A stretch of DNA of 64,000 nt from Cyanobacterium aponinum PCC 10605 (GCF_000317675.1 NC_019776.1:1860001-1924000); one strand, 5' to 3'; positions 41,469 to 50,201 are shown, counted from the stretch's first letter. A program made the numbers and translations. Notes: generated from the letters alone by a model not told the origin.

Positions 41469-42362
41469 ATGTTCCGAAAAATTTTGATGACTTTTCTCAT
41501 GACATTGATATTGTCAGTGGGAATTAAACCAGCTTTTGCTGAGACGGTAGTAGAGAGAATTTCCAGAACGGGTAATTTGGTGGTTGGTACTCCTTTTGGT
41601 TTAGTACCTTATGCTTATAACAATTCTAACGAAGAATTAGACGGTTATTCTATTGATGTTGTTAAACAAATTCAAAAACAACTAGAATTACGATTTGGTA
41701 AACAAATCCAACTTAGTTTTGTTGAAGTTAACAATATTTCTGATGCCGTTTCCAAAATTTTAACAGGGGAAATTGATATTGCTTGTAATACCGTCTTTAC
41801 TTGGCAACGAGATCAATTTGTGGACTATACCCTAGGTTATACTCAATCCGATATTCGTTTATTAATTCCTAAAGGCAAAACAATAGATAATTTCTCTGGG
41901 AAAAAAATCGGTATTCCGCCTTTAACTTTTGTGTATTCCGCCATTTCTCTGAATCATCCTGATGCAACTTTAGTGGAAGTTAAAACTACAGAGGAAGGTT
42001 TACAAGCCTTAAAAGAGGGCAAGATTGATGCTCTAGCAGGAGACGCTATTATTTTGGACGGAGAATCTCAACAGGCACAAATGACGGCAGATTTTGAACT
42101 ATTCCCGAAAGGTGTGCAAGGTTATGGTAACTATGGGGTTTCTTGTATCGTTCCTGAAAATAATTCTACTTTTCTTAATGTCGCTAATTATGCGATCGCA
42201 CGTATGATGGAAGGTTACTTAGTGGGAAACGAAGAAATGACGACAATGGTTAACCGATGGCTAGGAGAAGATGGAGTTGTTACCATTGTGACAAAGGAAC
42301 ATCTAAAAACTTTCTTTTGTAATACAATTAATAACTACGAACAAATCCCCTTTGATAATTAA
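41469..42362 (+). CDS. grrP: GrrP: orphan periplasmic substrate-binding-like protein of the Grr RiPP locus
   Basis: The 297-residue protein has a signal peptide (MFRKILMTFLMTLILSVGIK, cut near PAFA-ET) and a family-3 extracellular solute-binding fold: RISRTGNLVVGTPFGLVPYA at the start, then LDGYSIDVVKQIQ, GEIDIACNTVFTWQRDQFVDY and KIDALAGDAIIL. Such proteins usually feed an amino-acid ABC transporter, but no permease or ATPase gene is near. The gene sits 45 bases before grrA, followed by grrM, the known neighbourhood of the orphan binding protein called GrrP. It may bind the modified peptide, its fragments or an amino acid in the periplasm. That role is inference. AAAAAGG lies directly against ATG 41469, so an internal ATG cannot be excluded. 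Confidence 0.88.
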   Translation: MFRKILMTFLMTLILSVGIKPAFAETVVERISRTGNLVVGTPFGLVPYAYNNSNEELDGYSIDVVKQIQKQLELRFGKQIQLSFVEVNNISDAVSKILTGEIDIACNTVFTWQRDQFVDYTLGYTQSDIRLLIPKGKTIDNFSGKKIGIPPLTFVYSAISLNHPDATLVEVKTTEEGLQALKEGKIDALAGDAIILDGESQQAQMTADFELFPKGVQGYGNYGVSCIVPENNSTFLNVANYAIARMMEGYLVGNEEMTTMVNRWLGEDGVVTIVTKEHLKTFFCNTINNYEQIPFDN

Positions 42363-42407
42363 TCACACTATTCAAGATAAAAGTTAAATATTAACAAGGT
42401 TAACAAA

Positions 42408-42806
42408 ATGATAAAAACAACGAATACAACTTGGATGGGTTTTTTATTAGCAATATCTACCGTTGCTTATTGTGGTTCATCCCAAGCCACAACTGCAGAC
42501 TCCATCAAAGAATCTTTAAACCCCTTAGAAAATCGCATTAGTCGTATCGCAGAGGAGTTGAAGGAAAGAGAAAAACAATTACAACAAGAGGGAGAATCTG
42601 ACAATAATTTCACTTCTGATATAGATGATAACCTCATAGCAGGAGGTTGGGGAAATGGAAGAGGAGGCAGTTGGGTTGATAGCAATCGGGGTAGTTTTGT
42701 TAACAATCGCCGAGGATGGGATAACTGGAGAGGTTGGGATGACTGGGGAAGATGGACAAATCGTTCTCCTTGGCGTAATGGTGGAGGTTTTCTCAATCGC
42801 CGTTAG
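42408..42806 (+). CDS. grrA: GrrA: cyclophane RiPP precursor peptide (GrrA/OscA family)
   Basis: The 132-residue precursor has a hydrophobic, export-like N-terminus (residues 9-23, WMGFLLAISTVAYCG), then a charged helical leader (about 31-75, rich in E, K and Q). The Gly/Trp/Asn/Arg-rich core covers about 79-132. Its core holds eight aromatic-X-Asn/Asp triplets: W81-G-N83, W89-V-D91, F97-V-N99, W104-D-N106, W110-D-D112, W116-T-N118, W122-R-N124 and F128-L-N130. In the Grr family the radical-SAM partner links the aromatic ring to the side chain two residues on, making strained cyclophanes. The family name means glycine-rich repeat. Composition changes sharply at residue 79. The mature product and its role are unknown. 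A TAACAAAATG start lies 45 bases after grrP. Confidence 0.9.
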   Translation: MIKTTNTTWMGFLLAISTVAYCGSSQATTADSIKESLNPLENRISRIAEELKEREKQLQQEGESDNNFTSDIDDNLIAGGWGNGRGGSWVDSNRGSFVNNRRGWDNWRGWDDWGRWTNRSPWRNGGGFLNRR

Positions 42807-43027
42807 TCAATGCTTAAACACTCTTTTAACAATTAACAATTAGTAGTTAAAAAGGCTCTATTACTTTTAGTATGTGAATGAATTATTGGTTAGGGTAGGT
42901 AAGAGGTAAACCCCTCTGTGTCTCCCCTTTTAAGGGGGGAAGGGCAAAAGGCACGAACTGTTAAAAAATAGAAATTTTATCAATAATTAAAAACTTTTTA
43001 AAACTTAATAAATTAATTAAATATTTT

Positions 43028-44221
43028 ATGTTAACTAGCCAAGAAAAAACCAATTATCTCCGTTCAGAAAATCAAGAGTTTGGCCCAATTTCTTTAGTGG
43101 TTATTCAGCCTAATTCATTTTGCAATTTAGATTGTGACTATTGTTATTTGCCCGATCGCAACTTAAAAAATAAACTTTCACTAGATTTAATAGAACCTAT
43201 TTTTAAAAGTATTTTTACTAGCCCTTTTTGTCGAGATAGCTTTACCATATGTTGGCACGCAGGAGAACCATTAACAATGCCAATTTCTTTTTATAAATCA
43301 GCTTTTGAAATAATTGAAAATACCAGTAAAAAATATAATCAAACTGAATTAAGTTTTAATTATTCTTATCAAACTAATGGTACTTTAATTACACAAGCAT
43401 GGTGTGATTTTTGGCAACAATATCCTGTTAGTATTGGGGTTAGCATTGATGGACCCGCTTTTTTACATGATGCTCACCGTAAGAATAGAAAAGGAGGTAA
43501 TTCCCATGAATTAACCATGAGAGGAATTAAATATTTACAAAAAAATAATATCCCTTATAATACTATTTCCGTTATTACAAAGGACTCCTTAGATTATCCT
43601 GATGAGATGTTTAATTTTTTTGCGGAAAATGAAATTTATGACCTTGCTTTTAATATGGAAGAAACCGAGGGAGTTAATGATTCTAGTTCATTAAATGGTA
43701 GTGAAGTTGAAAAAAAATATCGTTATTTCATCGAAAGATTTTGGCAGTTAATAACAGAAAGTAAATTACCCTTTTTTATCAGAGAATTTGAAACGTTAAT
43801 TAGTTTAATTTATCATCAAAAAAGATTAAACCATACCGAAATGAATCATCCTTTTTCTATTATTAATATAGATTATCAAGGTAATTTTTCCACTTTTGAT
43901 CCCGAATTATTATCAGTCAAAACTCCTGAATATGGTGATTTTATTTTTGGCAATATTTTAACTGATTCTTTAGAGTCAATTTGTGAAACGGAAAAATTTA
44001 AGGGCATTTATCAGGAAATGAAAACAGGGGTTAAATTATGTGCTGAAAATTGTCATTATTTCGGTTTATGTGGTGGCGGTGCAGGTAGTAATAAATATTG
44101 GGAAAATGGCACTTTTGCCTCTAGCGAAACTCAAACTTGTCGTTATCGTATTCAAATTTTAACTGATGTGGTTTTAGATGCGATCGAGCAATCTTTGGGA
44201 GTCACTGCAAATAATCAATAA
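43028..44221 (+). CDS. grrM: GrrM/OscB: cyclophane-forming radical SAM/SPASM peptide maturase
   Basis: The 397-residue enzyme has the radical-SAM cluster motif C32-x3-C36-x2-C39 (FCNLDCDYCYLPDRN) that holds a 4Fe-4S cluster and cleaves S-adenosylmethionine. A TIM-barrel region includes WHAGEPL, SYQTNGTLI and GVSIDGPAFLHDAHR, typical of this maturase class. The C-terminal SPASM region has cysteines C338, C342, C348 and C371 (KLCAENCHYFGLCGGG...TQTC) for auxiliary clusters. Enzymes of this family, OscB among them, form aromatic-to-side-chain C-C bonds in GrrA-type peptides. The gene starts at ATG 43028, 221 bases after grrA. That spacer contains a dispersed repeat and is longer than expected in a tight operon. 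No peptidase or exporter gene follows. Confidence 0.93.
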   Translation: MLTSQEKTNYLRSENQEFGPISLVVIQPNSFCNLDCDYCYLPDRNLKNKLSLDLIEPIFKSIFTSPFCRDSFTICWHAGEPLTMPISFYKSAFEIIENTSKKYNQTELSFNYSYQTNGTLITQAWCDFWQQYPVSIGVSIDGPAFLHDAHRKNRKGGNSHELTMRGIKYLQKNNIPYNTISVITKDSLDYPDEMFNFFAENEIYDLAFNMEETEGVNDSSSLNGSEVEKKYRYFIERFWQLITESKLPFFIREFETLISLIYHQKRLNHTEMNHPFSIINIDYQGNFSTFDPELLSVKTPEYGDFIFGNILTDSLESICETEKFKGIYQEMKTGVKLCAENCHYFGLCGGGAGSNKYWENGTFASSETQTCRYRIQILTDVVLDAIEQSLGVTANNQ

Positions 44222-44238
44222 TTCTTGAGGGTATTTTT

Positions 44239-44316
44239 GCGTGCTACGAAGCAGATTCCTTCGGGATCGCGCAGCGCCACTTTAGTGATCGCGCAGCGCC
44301 ATTTCGTGATCGAGAA
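44239..44316. repeat. Palindromic repeat cluster downstream of grrM
   Basis: A variant of the 31-bp palindromic unit (GCGTGCTACGAAGCAG, then ATTCCTTCGGGAT) is followed by two tandem GATCGCGCAGCGCCA units (about 44265-44305) and a shortened third. Such GCGC-rich hairpins are typical dispersed palindromes in cyanobacterial genomes. It lies between grrM and the convergent hslO gene and could end transcription of either. Confidence 0.72.
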
Positions 44317-44368
44317 AAAATCAAATCCTAATTCCTAATTTCTCGTTAAACATTATTCTTGAAATGTT

Positions 44369-45268
44369 TTATCCATTGCCCGTTTTCAAATCTTCGATTA
44401 AATCATGGAGATGATCAACATTAGCGTGATACACTTCTCCACAGAATTGGCAGGTAGCTTCTGCCCCTCCATCTTTTTCAATCATATCCGCTAATTCGTC
44501 AGTACCCAACATTTTTAAAGCACCTAAAACGCGATCGAAAGAGCATCCACAATCAAATCTTACCATCTGAATTTCAGGGAAAATATTTAAACCAAAATCC
44601 CCTAACAAATCCGTAAAAATATCAGGTAAAGTTTTCCCTTGACGTAATAAAGGAGTAAAACCAGTTAACTGACTAACACGAGATTCCAAAGTTTCCACTA
44701 ACTGTGGATCTTCTGCCGCCTTTGGTAATACCTGCAACAAAATACCCCCAGAAGCAGTAACTCCTTGTTTTCCCACAAATACTCCCACCAATAAAGCTGA
44801 AGGAGTTTGTTCTGATGTACCTAAATAATGAGCAATATCTTCTCCGACTTCCCCTGAAATTAATTCAACAGTACTAGAGTAAGGATAACCATAACCCATA
44901 TCCCTAACAACATAAAGATAACCTTCCTTGCCCACAGCACCGCCCACATCTAATTTTCCCTTCTCATTGGGGGGTAATTCCACAAAAGGATTAGAAACAT
45001 AGCCTCTGACTGTGCCATCTAATCTTGCATCGACTAATAAACCACCTAAAGGGCCATTTCCCTTAATTTTAATATTTACCCTAGACCCTTCTTTTTTCAT
45101 ATTAGAAACTAAAAGCAAACCCGATGACATCGCTCTTCCCAATGCCGCAGTAGCTACATAAGATAATTTGTGTCTATCCCTTGCCTCTTGTACTGCTTTA
45201 GTGGTGATAACTCCCACTGCACGAATACCCCCATCGGCCGCTGTTGCTCTAATTAAATGATCTGCCAT
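44369..45268 (-). CDS. hslO: Hsp33 redox-regulated chaperone
   Basis: Hsp33 is a cytoplasmic holdase switched on when oxidation releases zinc from four C-terminal cysteines. The 299-residue product from ATG 45266-45268 (MADHLIRATAADGGIRAVGV) matches the family start. The zinc site is intact: CGC (FDCGCSFDR) about 30 residues before CQFC (ATCQFCGEVYH). The N-terminal domain has the conserved GPLGGLLVDA and VGKEGYLYVVRDMG segments. A TTG seven codons upstream (45289) is unlikely. The gene is convergent with grrM and, with katG in the same window, belongs to oxidative-stress protection; there is no operon link. Confidence 0.95.
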   Translation of the reverse strand: MADHLIRATAADGGIRAVGVITTKAVQEARDRHKLSYVATAALGRAMSSGLLLVSNMKKEGSRVNIKIKGNGPLGGLLVDARLDGTVRGYVSNPFVELPPNEKGKLDVGGAVGKEGYLYVVRDMGYGYPYSSTVELISGEVGEDIAHYLGTSEQTPSALLVGVFVGKQGVTASGGILLQVLPKAAEDPQLVETLESRVSQLTGFTPLLRQGKTLPDIFTDLLGDFGLNIFPEIQMVRFDCGCSFDRVLGALKMLGTDELADMIEKDGGAEATCQFCGEVYHANVDHLHDLIEDLKTGNG

Positions 45269-45618
45269 AATTTTCTTTACATTTCTCAATAATACCTTGA
45301 TCTATCTTAAGATTAATTTGTCTAAAAGGCTCATAGGAAGAAAGTAAATAACTTTAGCTCGGTTTAATAGGTAGGTGTCAGGTTTGACGGTTGCAGGTGG
45401 TGGTAGGGTGTTTAAGGGATGAGGTGATGAGATGATGAGGGGAAAGGGGGAAGTAGGGGCGAATGGCCATTCGCCCGTATAGGAGTTGGGGGTTTTTAAT
45501 TCTTAACTGAGGTTTAAGTAGAGTTAACCATCTTATCTCAAACAGAAGTTCATTAATCATGAAGATATGAGATAATTAACTATTGTTAACAAAACTATTA
45601 AGCAATATATTATTTTTC
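45269..45618. other. Gap with dispersed repeats before thf1
   Basis: After unique AT-rich leader DNA for hslO, a truncated dispersed-repeat end (TAGCTCGGTTTAATAGG, about 45355) and a GTGTCAGGTTT unit appear. A perfect 20-bp palindrome GGGCGAATGGCCATTCGCCC lies at 45457-45476; a one-mismatch relative lies near 35929-35948. From 45500 the DNA is unique and leads to thf1. No gene is visible. Confidence 0.65.
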
Positions 45619-46287
45619 GTGGATAAAAATCGCACTGTTTCCGACACTAAAAGAAGTTTTTATCAACATCATCAACGCCCCATTAACTCTATCTATCGTC
45701 GTGTGGTAGAAGAATTAATGGTAGAAATGCACCTCTTAGCAGTTAATGTTGATTTTAATCCCGATCCTATTTATTATCTGGGAGTGTATCAAAGTTTTCA
45801 ACAATTCATGCAGGGTTATAAACCTGAGTCAGATAAAGAATCAATTTTCAATGCTTTATGTCAATCCATTGAAAATAACCCTCAAGAATATATCAGCAAA
45901 TCACAAACTTTACTAAATTTTGTCGAGGGGAAATCTGCTCAAGAAATTCTTGATTGGTTATTAAACCCTTCTGGAGAGGGAGATTTAGAAGCTGTTGCTT
46001 CTCATTGGCGCAGTAATTTAGAAAATCCTCGCTTTAAATATAGTCGTTTATTTGCCATTGGTTTCTATACTCTAATAGAAAAAGGTGACGGTGAATTTAT
46101 TAAAGATGAAAGTAAATTTACTGATTTTATTCAGCCTTTAATTGACAAATTACAACTGCCAGTAGAAAAACTGAAAAAAGATTTAGATTTATATCGTAGT
46201 AACTTAGAAAAAATGAATCAAATGCTAAGTGTAATGGCAGATGTTTTGGAAGCCGAAAGAAAGAAAAAACAAGCAGAGAGTAAATAG
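45619..46287 (+). CDS. thf1: Photosystem II biogenesis protein Thf1/Psb29
   Basis: Thf1 (Psb29, Psp29) helps photosystem II repair and partners the FtsH protease that removes damaged D1. The 222-residue product from GTG 45619 begins MDKNRTVSDTKRSFYQHHQR and continues PINSIYRRVVEELMVEMHLL, the family hallmark. The central region is helical and Gln/Tyr-rich. A coiled-coil tail (about 175-222) ends EAERKKKQAESK. A TTG start 12 codons earlier (45583) would add a hydrophobic leader (LTKLLSNILFFV) not seen in the family, so the GTG is preferred. It is an isolated gene, followed by serS after 190 bases. Confidence 0.93.
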   Translation: MDKNRTVSDTKRSFYQHHQRPINSIYRRVVEELMVEMHLLAVNVDFNPDPIYYLGVYQSFQQFMQGYKPESDKESIFNALCQSIENNPQEYISKSQTLLNFVEGKSAQEILDWLLNPSGEGDLEAVASHWRSNLENPRFKYSRLFAIGFYTLIEKGDGEFIKDESKFTDFIQPLIDKLQLPVEKLKKDLDLYRSNLEKMNQMLSVMADVLEAERKKKQAESK

Positions 46288-46478
46288 GAATATTCTAATT
46301 AGGAATTGGGAATTAGCAAATATTTCGTTAATATTAAATAACTTAAATACTCAGTTATAAGAAACTAAAGTCAACTGAGAACAAGTTTTTGAAACTAAGT
46401 AAAAAGGTAATCATACTATTATTTCTATCTGTTATTTTTACTATAAAAAATTAAGTTAATATCATATACTGACTGGTT

Positions 46479-47768
46479 ATGTTAGACATCAAAAAAATTA
46501 GAGAAAATCCCCAAGAAGTTTTAGATAAATTACATAAGCGTAGTCCCAATTATGAATTGCAATCTATTCTTGATTTAGATAGTAAGCAAAGAGACATTCA
46601 AAATATTAGGACTGAATTACAAGCCCGTAGTAATGAAATCGGTAAATTAATTGGACAGAAAATGAGGGAAGGGGCAAACCCTCAAAGTGAAGAAATAATC
46701 ACTCTCAAACAAGAGGGAAATGAAGTTAAAGCTAAATTAGCGGATTTAGAACCCCAAGAAAGAGAGTTAAAGGCTAATATTGAGGCTTTATTGTTAGAAT
46801 TACCTAATTTGCCCAGTGATAGCACTCCTGTGGGCAAAGATGAAAGCCAAAATGTCGAGGTGAGAAGATGGGGAGATGAATTTATCCCTGAAAATAAAGA
46901 TATTATCCCTCATGGAGATATTGGGGAAAAATGGGGCATTATCAACTCAGAAAGGGCAGTAAAAGTCGCTCAAAGTCGTTTTATTGCCTTAATTGGTGCT
47001 GGTGCGGCATTAGAAAGGGCTTTAATTAATTTTATGTTGGATCAACAAATTGAAGCGGGTTATGTGGAAATTATGCCCCCTGTGTTGGTGAATAGTGAAA
47101 CTTTACAAGGTACAGGGCAGTTACCGAAGTTTGCGGAAGAAAGTTTTAAGTGTGATAAAGATGATTTATGGTTAACTCCCACCGCAGAAGTGCCTGTCAC
47201 TAATTTCTATCGTCAGGAAATTCTTGAGGCAGAAATGTTACCTATTTATCATTGTGCTTTTACTCCTTGTTTTAGGCGAGAGGCTGGTAGTTATGGTCGA
47301 GATATGCGAGGATTAATCCGTTTGCATCAATTTCATAAGGTAGAATTGGTGAAAATTGTTCACCCTGATGTTAGTGTGGAAGAGCATGAAAAAATGGTCA
47401 AGGATGCGGAAAGAATTTTACAGGCTTTGAAACTGCCCTATCGAGTTTTAGAGTTATGTACAGGAGATATTGGTTTTAGTGCGGCGAAGTGTTATGACTT
47501 GGAGGTGTGGATGCCTTCAGCTAATACTTATAGGGAAATTTCTAGTTGCTCTAATTGTTTTGATTTTCAGGCGAGAAGGGCGGATATTCGCTTCAAGGAA
47601 AAAGGTAAAAAGGGAACAGAGTATGTACATACTCTCAATGGTTCTGGTTTGGCAGTGGGGCGCACTATGGCGGCAATTTTAGAAAACTATCAACTGCCTG
47701 ATGGTAATGTCCGCATTCCAGAGGTTTTGCAACCTTATTTAAAGAGGGATTTGTTAATTGTTGAATAA
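46479..47768 (+). CDS. serS: Seryl-tRNA synthetase
   Basis: SerRS charges tRNA-Ser and is a class II synthetase. The 429-residue protein has the long N-terminal antiparallel coiled coil that grips tRNA (about 25-105, [20 protein letters not shown]). The catalytic core has motif 2 [17 protein letters not shown] (about 264-280) and motif 3 [17 protein letters not shown] near 392-408. It starts [11 protein letters not shown], the standard SerRS beginning, at ATG 46479. An AAAAAATTAAG leader precedes it. rdgB follows 41 bases later, then the ROK gene almost at once, so serS-rdgB-rok may form one transcript. Confidence 0.97.
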   Translation: MLDIKKIRENPQEVLDKLHKRSPNYELQSILDLDSKQRDIQNIRTELQARSNEIGKLIGQKMREGANPQSEEIITLKQEGNEVKAKLADLEPQERELKANIEALLLELPNLPSDSTPVGKDESQNVEVRRWGDEFIPENKDIIPHGDIGEKWGIINSERAVKVAQSRFIALIGAGAALERALINFMLDQQIEAGYVEIMPPVLVNSETLQGTGQLPKFAEESFKCDKDDLWLTPTAEVPVTNFYRQEILEAEMLPIYHCAFTPCFRREAGSYGRDMRGLIRLHQFHKVELVKIVHPDVSVEEHEKMVKDAERILQALKLPYRVLELCTGDIGFSAAKCYDLEVWMPSANTYREISSCSNCFDFQARRADIRFKEKGKKGTEYVHTLNGSGLAVGRTMAAILENYQLPDGNVRIPEVLQPYLKRDLLIVE

Positions 47769-47809
47769 TTTGTCTTCAATTTGATAGAAATAATTATTTT
47801 TTAAGTGGT

Positions 47810-48397
47810 ATGAAAAAATTAGTCGTTGCTACCAGTAATGCAGGCAAACTAAAGGAGATGGAAAAACATTTATCAGATTTTGGGGTGGAATTGGCTCTCA
47901 AACCCCCAGAATTTGATGTGGAAGAAACGGGGGTTACTTTTGGGGAAAATGCTCGTTTGAAGGCTTCACAGACTGCTAAAACCCTCGGAGAATGGTCGAT
48001 CGCAGATGATTCAGGACTAGAAGTAATGGCGTTAAATGGACAACCGGGTATTTATTCGGCTCGTTATGGTAAAACCGATCAAGAGCGTATTGCAAGGCTA
48101 TTGAGAGAGTTAGCACCCTTTGAAGATAGATCCGCTCAGTTTGTATGTGCGATCGCAGTTTCTAATCCTCAAGGGGAAATCGTCATTGAGACAGAGGGGG
48201 TTTGTTTGGGGCAAATATTGACAGAAATTCAAGGGGAAGGGGGTTTTGGTTATGATCCCGTGTTTTACGTGCCTGAAGTGGGTCAAACCTTTGCTCAAAT
48301 GCCTTCTGAGTTGAAACAAAAATTAAGCCATCGTGGCAAAGCATTTGCTAATTTACAACCATTATTAAAATCTTTGATTGAATCAGAGGGAAAATAA
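47810..48397 (+). CDS. rdgB: XTP/dITP diphosphatase (RdgB/HAM1 family)
   Basis: This enzyme hydrolyses non-canonical purine nucleoside triphosphates (XTP, dITP, ITP) to keep them out of nucleic acids. The 195-residue protein carries the family motifs TSNAGKLKEME (8-18), VEETGVTFGENARLKA (42-57), IADDSGLEV (about 67-75), and GFGYDPVFYVPE with FAQMP and LSHRGKAF later. Order and length are normal. It starts at ATG 47810, 41 bases after serS, and its TAA is followed one base later by the ATG of the ROK kinase gene. Confidence 0.95.
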   Translation: MKKLVVATSNAGKLKEMEKHLSDFGVELALKPPEFDVEETGVTFGENARLKASQTAKTLGEWSIADDSGLEVMALNGQPGIYSARYGKTDQERIARLLRELAPFEDRSAQFVCAIAVSNPQGEIVIETEGVCLGQILTEIQGEGGFGYDPVFYVPEVGQTFAQMPSELKQKLSHRGKAFANLQPLLKSLIESEGK

Positions 48398-48398
48398 A

Positions 48399-49295
48399 AT
48401 GCAACCAGAAGTTATTGGCGTTGATTTAGGTGGTACTGCGATAAAATTAGGTCGCTTCACTCAAGATGGTAGTTGTTTGGAATCCGTTACCATTCCTACT
48501 CCCCAACCTGCCACTCCCAAAGCGGTAATAGATGCGATCGCATCTATGGTTAAACAATTAAATAGCCAAAACCAAGCCATAGCCATAGGTGTAGGAACTC
48601 CCGGACCTACTGATACTCAAGGCAGAATCGCCCTTGTTGCCATTAATTTAACAGGATGGGAAAATGTACCCCTAGCCGATGAATTAGAAGCAAAAACAGG
48701 CTTAAAAACCACCATTGCCAATGATGCCAACTGTGCCGGATTAGGGGAAGCGTGGTTAGGTGCAGGAAAAAATTATCATAACTCCATTCTCTTGACATTA
48801 GGTACAGGAGTTGGAGGAGCAATTATTATCAACGACAAACTATTTACAGGGCATTTAGGAGCGGCGGGAGAGCTAGGATTAATCACCCTTAATCCTGATG
48901 GCCCCCCCTGCAATAGTGGTAATCGAGGCTCATTAGAGCAGTATGTTTCAGCTACAGCAATCATTCGTGAAACAGGAAAAAACCCGGCAGAGTTAGCAAC
49001 CCTTGCCGAACAAAACGACTCTACCGCCTTGATGTTTTGGCACAATTATGGGAAACAATTAGGGGCAGGATTAGCCAGTTTAATTTATATCCTTACTCCC
49101 GAAGTTGTTATTATTGGGGGAGGAGTTTCGGCTGGTGCAAAATACTTTCTCTCTTCCACACAAAAAGAAATCGAAAAAAGAGTCTTACCCAGTTCTCGTA
49201 TTAACCTAAAAATAACAGTTGCTCAATTAGGAAATCAAGCGGGAATGGTGGGAGCGGCAAAATTAGCATGGGACAAAGGAAAAATTAAGAATTAA
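48399..49295 (+). CDS. ROK family sugar kinase (glucokinase-like)
   Basis: ROK kinases phosphorylate glucose or N-acetyl sugars with ATP or polyphosphate. The 298-residue product from ATG 48399 has the phosphate-1 loop IGVDLGGTAIKLGRF, GVGTPGPTD and the catalytic DANCAGLGEAWLG segment. The ATP-binding GTGVGGAIIINDKLF and a C-terminal IIGGGVSAGAKYF follow. The zinc motif is altered: GPPCNSGNRGSLE keeps one Cys and the acidic residue and lacks the CxCG..GC pair, a pattern I recall in some cyanobacterial ROK proteins. A TTG at 48378 would overlap rdgB and is unlikely. The kinase starts one base after rdgB stops, so they are probably translationally coupled. Glucokinase is the simplest guess. Confidence 0.88.
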   Translation: MQPEVIGVDLGGTAIKLGRFTQDGSCLESVTIPTPQPATPKAVIDAIASMVKQLNSQNQAIAIGVGTPGPTDTQGRIALVAINLTGWENVPLADELEAKTGLKTTIANDANCAGLGEAWLGAGKNYHNSILLTLGTGVGGAIIINDKLFTGHLGAAGELGLITLNPDGPPCNSGNRGSLEQYVSATAIIRETGKNPAELATLAEQNDSTALMFWHNYGKQLGAGLASLIYILTPEVVIIGGGVSAGAKYFLSSTQKEIEKRVLPSSRINLKITVAQLGNQAGMVGAAKLAWDKGKIKN

Positions 49296-49528
49296 GAATT
49301 AAAAACTCCGAACACTTATTACTTATTTATTATTTATTACTCGTTACTCATTATTTATTTTCCCCTCTCAACCTCTCCCTCTATCCTCCAAACACCTTAA
49401 CACCAATAGACAATTTTATATCTAACTCAGGTAAATGAAATCCCTAGAAATCATAAAAACTTTACTTCCTACCCTGAAACTAGCGGGGGAATATGCTTGT
49501 AATATTCAGTCTCAAATACAAACTCAAC

Positions 49529-49556
49529 CAGAGAAAGACTATCAGAGAAAGACTAT
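49529..49556 (+). repeat. Perfect 14-bp tandem duplication in the IMPase-family gene
   Basis: CAGAGAAAGACTAT occurs at 49529-49542 and again, base for base, at 49543-49556. A 14-base addition shifts the frame by two. Loss of one copy restores a long frame, so slippage could switch the gene on and off. Confidence 0.9.
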
Positions 49557-50170
49557 GGCGAGAACTTTTATGCTAATGCTTTAACAGATGCTGATTTAAC
49601 CATTCAAACTGCTATTGAATTAGTTTTATTAGCAAAATTTCCTGAGTTGAAATTTTTTGGTGAGGAATATGCAAAATCCTACAATACTAAATATTTTCGA
49701 GGAACAAATTTAGAGGATGATGAGGAATTATTAATTACTTTAGATCCCATTGATGGCACTAGGGCTTATTTAGATAATTTATCTTGTTTTTCTATCATTT
49801 TAAATATTATTAAAAATAAACAATATGAGGCAGTATTTGTTTTACAACCTAAACGAAAACATTACTTTTATGCCCTAAAAGGAAAAGGTGCTTTTATTGG
49901 TGCTATTGATGATGATTTGGAGTTGGCAAAGCCTTTAAAATTAAAATCTCTAAATTCCAACAAAATTTATTTAAGTTTTGCTTTAACCTCTTTAAAGACG
50001 AAATTCGAGCCTATATTTGATACTTGGTGCAGTGCCACAGACTATAACCCTCCTGAAAATATACCTGATTATTTAGATTTAATTAACGGTGATTTAGCTG
50101 GTTTTGTTATTGATAAAGGTAATCTAATTGATAGTGCTAGTTTAGCTTTTGTGGCAAGGGAAGCAGGAGC

Positions 50171-50201
50171 GATCCCGAAGGGATCTGCTACGCAGCACGC
50201 A
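50171..50201. repeat. 31-bp palindromic repeat unit inside coding sequence
   Basis: The unit is the exact reverse complement of 35717-35747. It is read in frame as part of [12 protein letters not shown] between a conserved-looking AREAGA segment and HFDGSDF. Both halves (GATCCCGAAGGGATC and GCTACGCAGC) are hairpins. Confidence 0.85.

Noticed and set aside
41469-42362. Amino-acid ABC importer operon
   Set aside because: Only the binding protein is present; no permease or ATPase gene lies on either side.
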